In this document: in pieces, positions 62,396-64,000 of the stretch
Position numbering within the stretch: the stretch's first letter is position 1
Layout: every line of letters starts with the position of its first letter
Origin: Sphingomonas sp. Leaf343
Lineage (GTDB): Bacteria; Pseudomonadota; Alphaproteobacteria; Sphingomonadales; Sphingomonadaceae
Direction: 5' to 3'
NCBI RefSeq assembly: GCF_001423765.1
Contig: NZ_LMPG01000001.1
Location: forward strand, 6,073 to 70,072
DNA: 64,000 nucleotides
Notes under the pieces: model-generated
Told to the model about the DNA's origin: nothing
Database searches by the model: none
What the model saw: only the letters and a program-made list of their open reading frames with translations
Position numbers and translations under genes: made by a program

Positions 62396-64000
62396 CGTGT
62401 CGCCGCATAGGGGCCGATCAGCGTCCCAACGAAGCCACCCGCAGTCTTCGTGCTGAGGAACCGCGCATCGATATCGCGCGCCAGCGTGCGGAGGCCGGTT
62501 CCGCCCCGATAGTCGAACGCCATCGTGCCGCCGGTCGCGCGGATCGTCAGCGTCACCGGTTCGCCGGCCGCGATCGGTGCGGAGGCGACCAGCGTCTCGC
62601 GACCCTTGTCGGCGGTGTAGAGCGCCACGACCGGCTTGCCCGCGATCCGCGTGACGCCGAACACCAGATAATTCTCGTCGCTCTGCGTCGCGGCAAGACC
62701 CGCGCGTTCGCCGTCCGTGTCGGGCGCGAAGCGGACCGACGTCGATACCGTCGCGATATGATGCTGCTGGCGGCGCGCCATGAAGGCGGGGGCGCTCGAC
62801 AGGTCGCCGATGCGCGGGCCGGGCGCGAGGATCAGGTCGCCGTCCGCCACGCGGTACACGGGCCGCTTGGGCGTGCGGACGCCGATCCACTGCATTGCCA
62901 ACCGGTCGCCGTCGAACTCGTCGGTGTAGGCGAAGTCGCCTGCGGTCGCGACCGCAGGCGAATGCGGCAGCTTGGGAGCCCCGGCGACGAACGGCACCGT
63001 CCGACCTTTGGGCAGGATGACCGGCCAGCCGTCCTTCCACGTCACCGGCAGCAGGAACGTCTCGCGGCCGATGTTGTAGTAATCGCCCTCATAGGGCCGC
63101 ACCGCGAGGAACGTCGCCCACCAGTCGCCATTCCGGGTCTGTACCAGCTCGGCGTGGCCGGCGGAGGTGATCGGATGCGGTCGCGCAGGGTCGAGGTCGC
63201 GCTGCGTCAGGATCGGATTGCCCGCATAGGCCAGATACGGACCGCGCAGCGCGCGTGACCGCAACACGACCTGCGAATGGTTGACGCTGGTGCCGCCCTC
63301 CGCCGCGGTCAGGTAATACCAGCCGTCCTTGTGGAAGATATGCGGCCCCTCGATCCAGACCGGTTTTTGGGTGATGTCGACGCCGCCATTGACCAGCTGA
63401 ATGCTGTCGCCGACCATCTTTCCGGCCCGCCTATCATATTCCTGCAACCAGATCGCGCGATGCCCGTCGTAGCGCGGCGTCTCGTTTGGTGCGCGGTTGT
63501 TGACGATGTACGCCCTGTCGCCTTCCCAATAGATCGATGGATCGATGCCCTCGAACGGCAACCAGATCGGGTTGGACCACGGACCCTTCGGGTCTTTTGC
63601 GGTGATGACGAAGTTGCCTTTGCACGCGACGCAGGTGTTGACGATGTAGAAGACGCCGTTGTGATACGAGATGTCGGGCGCGAACACCGCCTCCGACGTC
63701 CTGCGCCCGGTGAAGTCGAGCTGTTCGGGCCGGTCGATCGCGTTGCCGATCTGCGTCCAGTGGACGAGGTCCTCCGAGTGGAAGACCGGCAGGCCGGGAA
63801 AGTGCGCGAACGACGAATTGACGAGGTAGTAATCGTCGCCGACGCGCGTCACCGACGGATCCGGGTAATAGCCGGACAGGATCGGGTTGCGATACTCGCC
63901 CGGTGCTGTGGCGACCCGCTCCTCGCTCTGCCCCCGATAGGTGAAACGGCTGAACCGTGCCGGTTCGGACGCCGCCGCGGCCACGGCCACGCCGGCCAGC
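62392..64000 (-). CDS. glycoside hydrolase family 43 enzyme, 5' end outside window
   Basis: At least 535 aa; the start lies beyond the right edge, and the first visible residues are the end of a signal peptide (AGVAVAAAAS). The five-bladed propeller motifs are NPILSGYYPDPSV (base Asp), EGIDPSIYW (pKa Asp) and WIEGPHIF (acid Glu). A C-terminal beta-sandwich (about 360-530) resembles the GH43 C2 domain of beta-xylosidases. Likely activity: beta-xylosidase or alpha-L-arabinofuranosidase. It faces the chemotaxis operon tail to tail. Confidence 0.93.
   Translation of the reverse strand, partial: LAGVAVAAAASEPARFSRFTYRGQSEERVATAPGEYRNPILSGYYPDPSVTRVGDDYYLVNSSFAHFPGLPVFHSEDLVHWTQIGNAIDRPEQLDFTGRRTSEAVFAPDISYHNGVFYIVNTCVACKGNFVITAKDPKGPWSNPIWLPFEGIDPSIYWEGDRAYIVNNRAPNETPRYDGHRAIWLQEYDRRAGKMVGDSIQLVNGGVDITQKPVWIEGPHIFHKDGWYYLTAAEGGTSVNHSQVVLRSRALRGPYLAYAGNPILTQRDLDPARPHPITSAGHAELVQTRNGDWWATFLAVRPYEGDYYNIGRETFLLPVTWKDGWPVILPKGRTVPFVAGAPKLPHSPAVATAGDFAYTDEFDGDRLAMQWIGVRTPKRPVYRVADGDLILAPGPRIGDLSSAPAFMARRQQHHIATVSTSVRFAPDTDGERAGLAATQSDENYLVFGVTRIAGKPVVALYTADKGRETLVASAPIAAGEPVTLTIRATGGTMAFDYRGGTGLRTLARDIDARFLSTKTAGGFVGTLIGPYAATR

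Overview
The window looks like a chromosomal segment of a high-GC alphaproteobacterium of the Sphingomonadaceae (Sphingomonas or a close relative). The signs are two Xanthomonas/Caulobacter-type TonB-dependent receptors plus a third with a signalling domain, a PEPxxWA-CTERM protein, a Novosphingobium-like mannonate dehydratase, Tat-exported Gfo/Idh/MocA oxidoreductases like Zymomonas GFOR, a sphingomonad-style palindromic repeat, and pervasive ATGA/TGATG gene overlaps. All family calls come from reading motifs in the translated sequence; no database search was run.

Layout. 1-4.8 kb: initiator tRNA with terminator, a 660 bp gene-free stretch, rsgA with a small basic protein in front of it, two small orphan genes (one HNH-like), and a TPR-sulfotransferase. 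5.2-6.0 kb: a PEP-CTERM protein with a strong terminator. 6.1-16.0 kb: a TrmB-like regulator divergent from a type I secretion operon consisting of a 1744-aa RTX M10 metallopeptidase, a small unknown protein, an ABC exporter and an HlyD-type adaptor; no TolC gene is present.

16.0-41.7 kb: a large carbohydrate-use region. It holds a FadR-type regulator divergent from D-mannonate dehydratase; a TonB receptor behind a well-structured control region; an MFS hexuronate-type transporter, a cupin, two Tat-exported oxidoreductases and a GH2 enzyme; then an ECF sigma/FecR pair with a signalling (STN) TonB receptor and a paralogous receptor lacking STN; a Tat-exported glycosidase-like protein of unrecognised family, a second FadR-type regulator and a GH127 beta-L-arabinofuranosidase. 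A DUF1080 protein (46.8-47.6 kb) and a GH43 enzyme running off the right edge may belong to the same theme. The inferred target is an arabinose- and uronate-containing plant glycan.

41.8-50.0 kb: mixed single genes (YCII protein, TetR regulator, lipoproteins, L,D-transpeptidase, DUF885 peptidase, bile-acid-type symporter), a REP-like inverted repeat and tRNA-Arg. 50.2-53.5 kb: a glycosyltransferase converging on a methyltransferase/PIG-L deacetylase/acyl-CoA-dehydrogenase operon, probably one uncharacterised glycolipid or cell-envelope pathway. 53.8-62.4 kb: a compact chemotaxis operon (15-codon leader, MCP, STAS, cheA, cheR, cheB, cheD, cheY, cheW, a divergent second cheB, and a 91-aa protein with a CheZ-like DxxxQ motif).

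The most promising undescribed biology is the possible exported redox glycan-cleavage route (Gfo/Idh/MocA pair + cupin + DUF1080), the two-receptor sigma-controlled glycan locus, the GT2/methyltransferase/PIG-L/ACAD cluster, and the terminal small chemotaxis protein.
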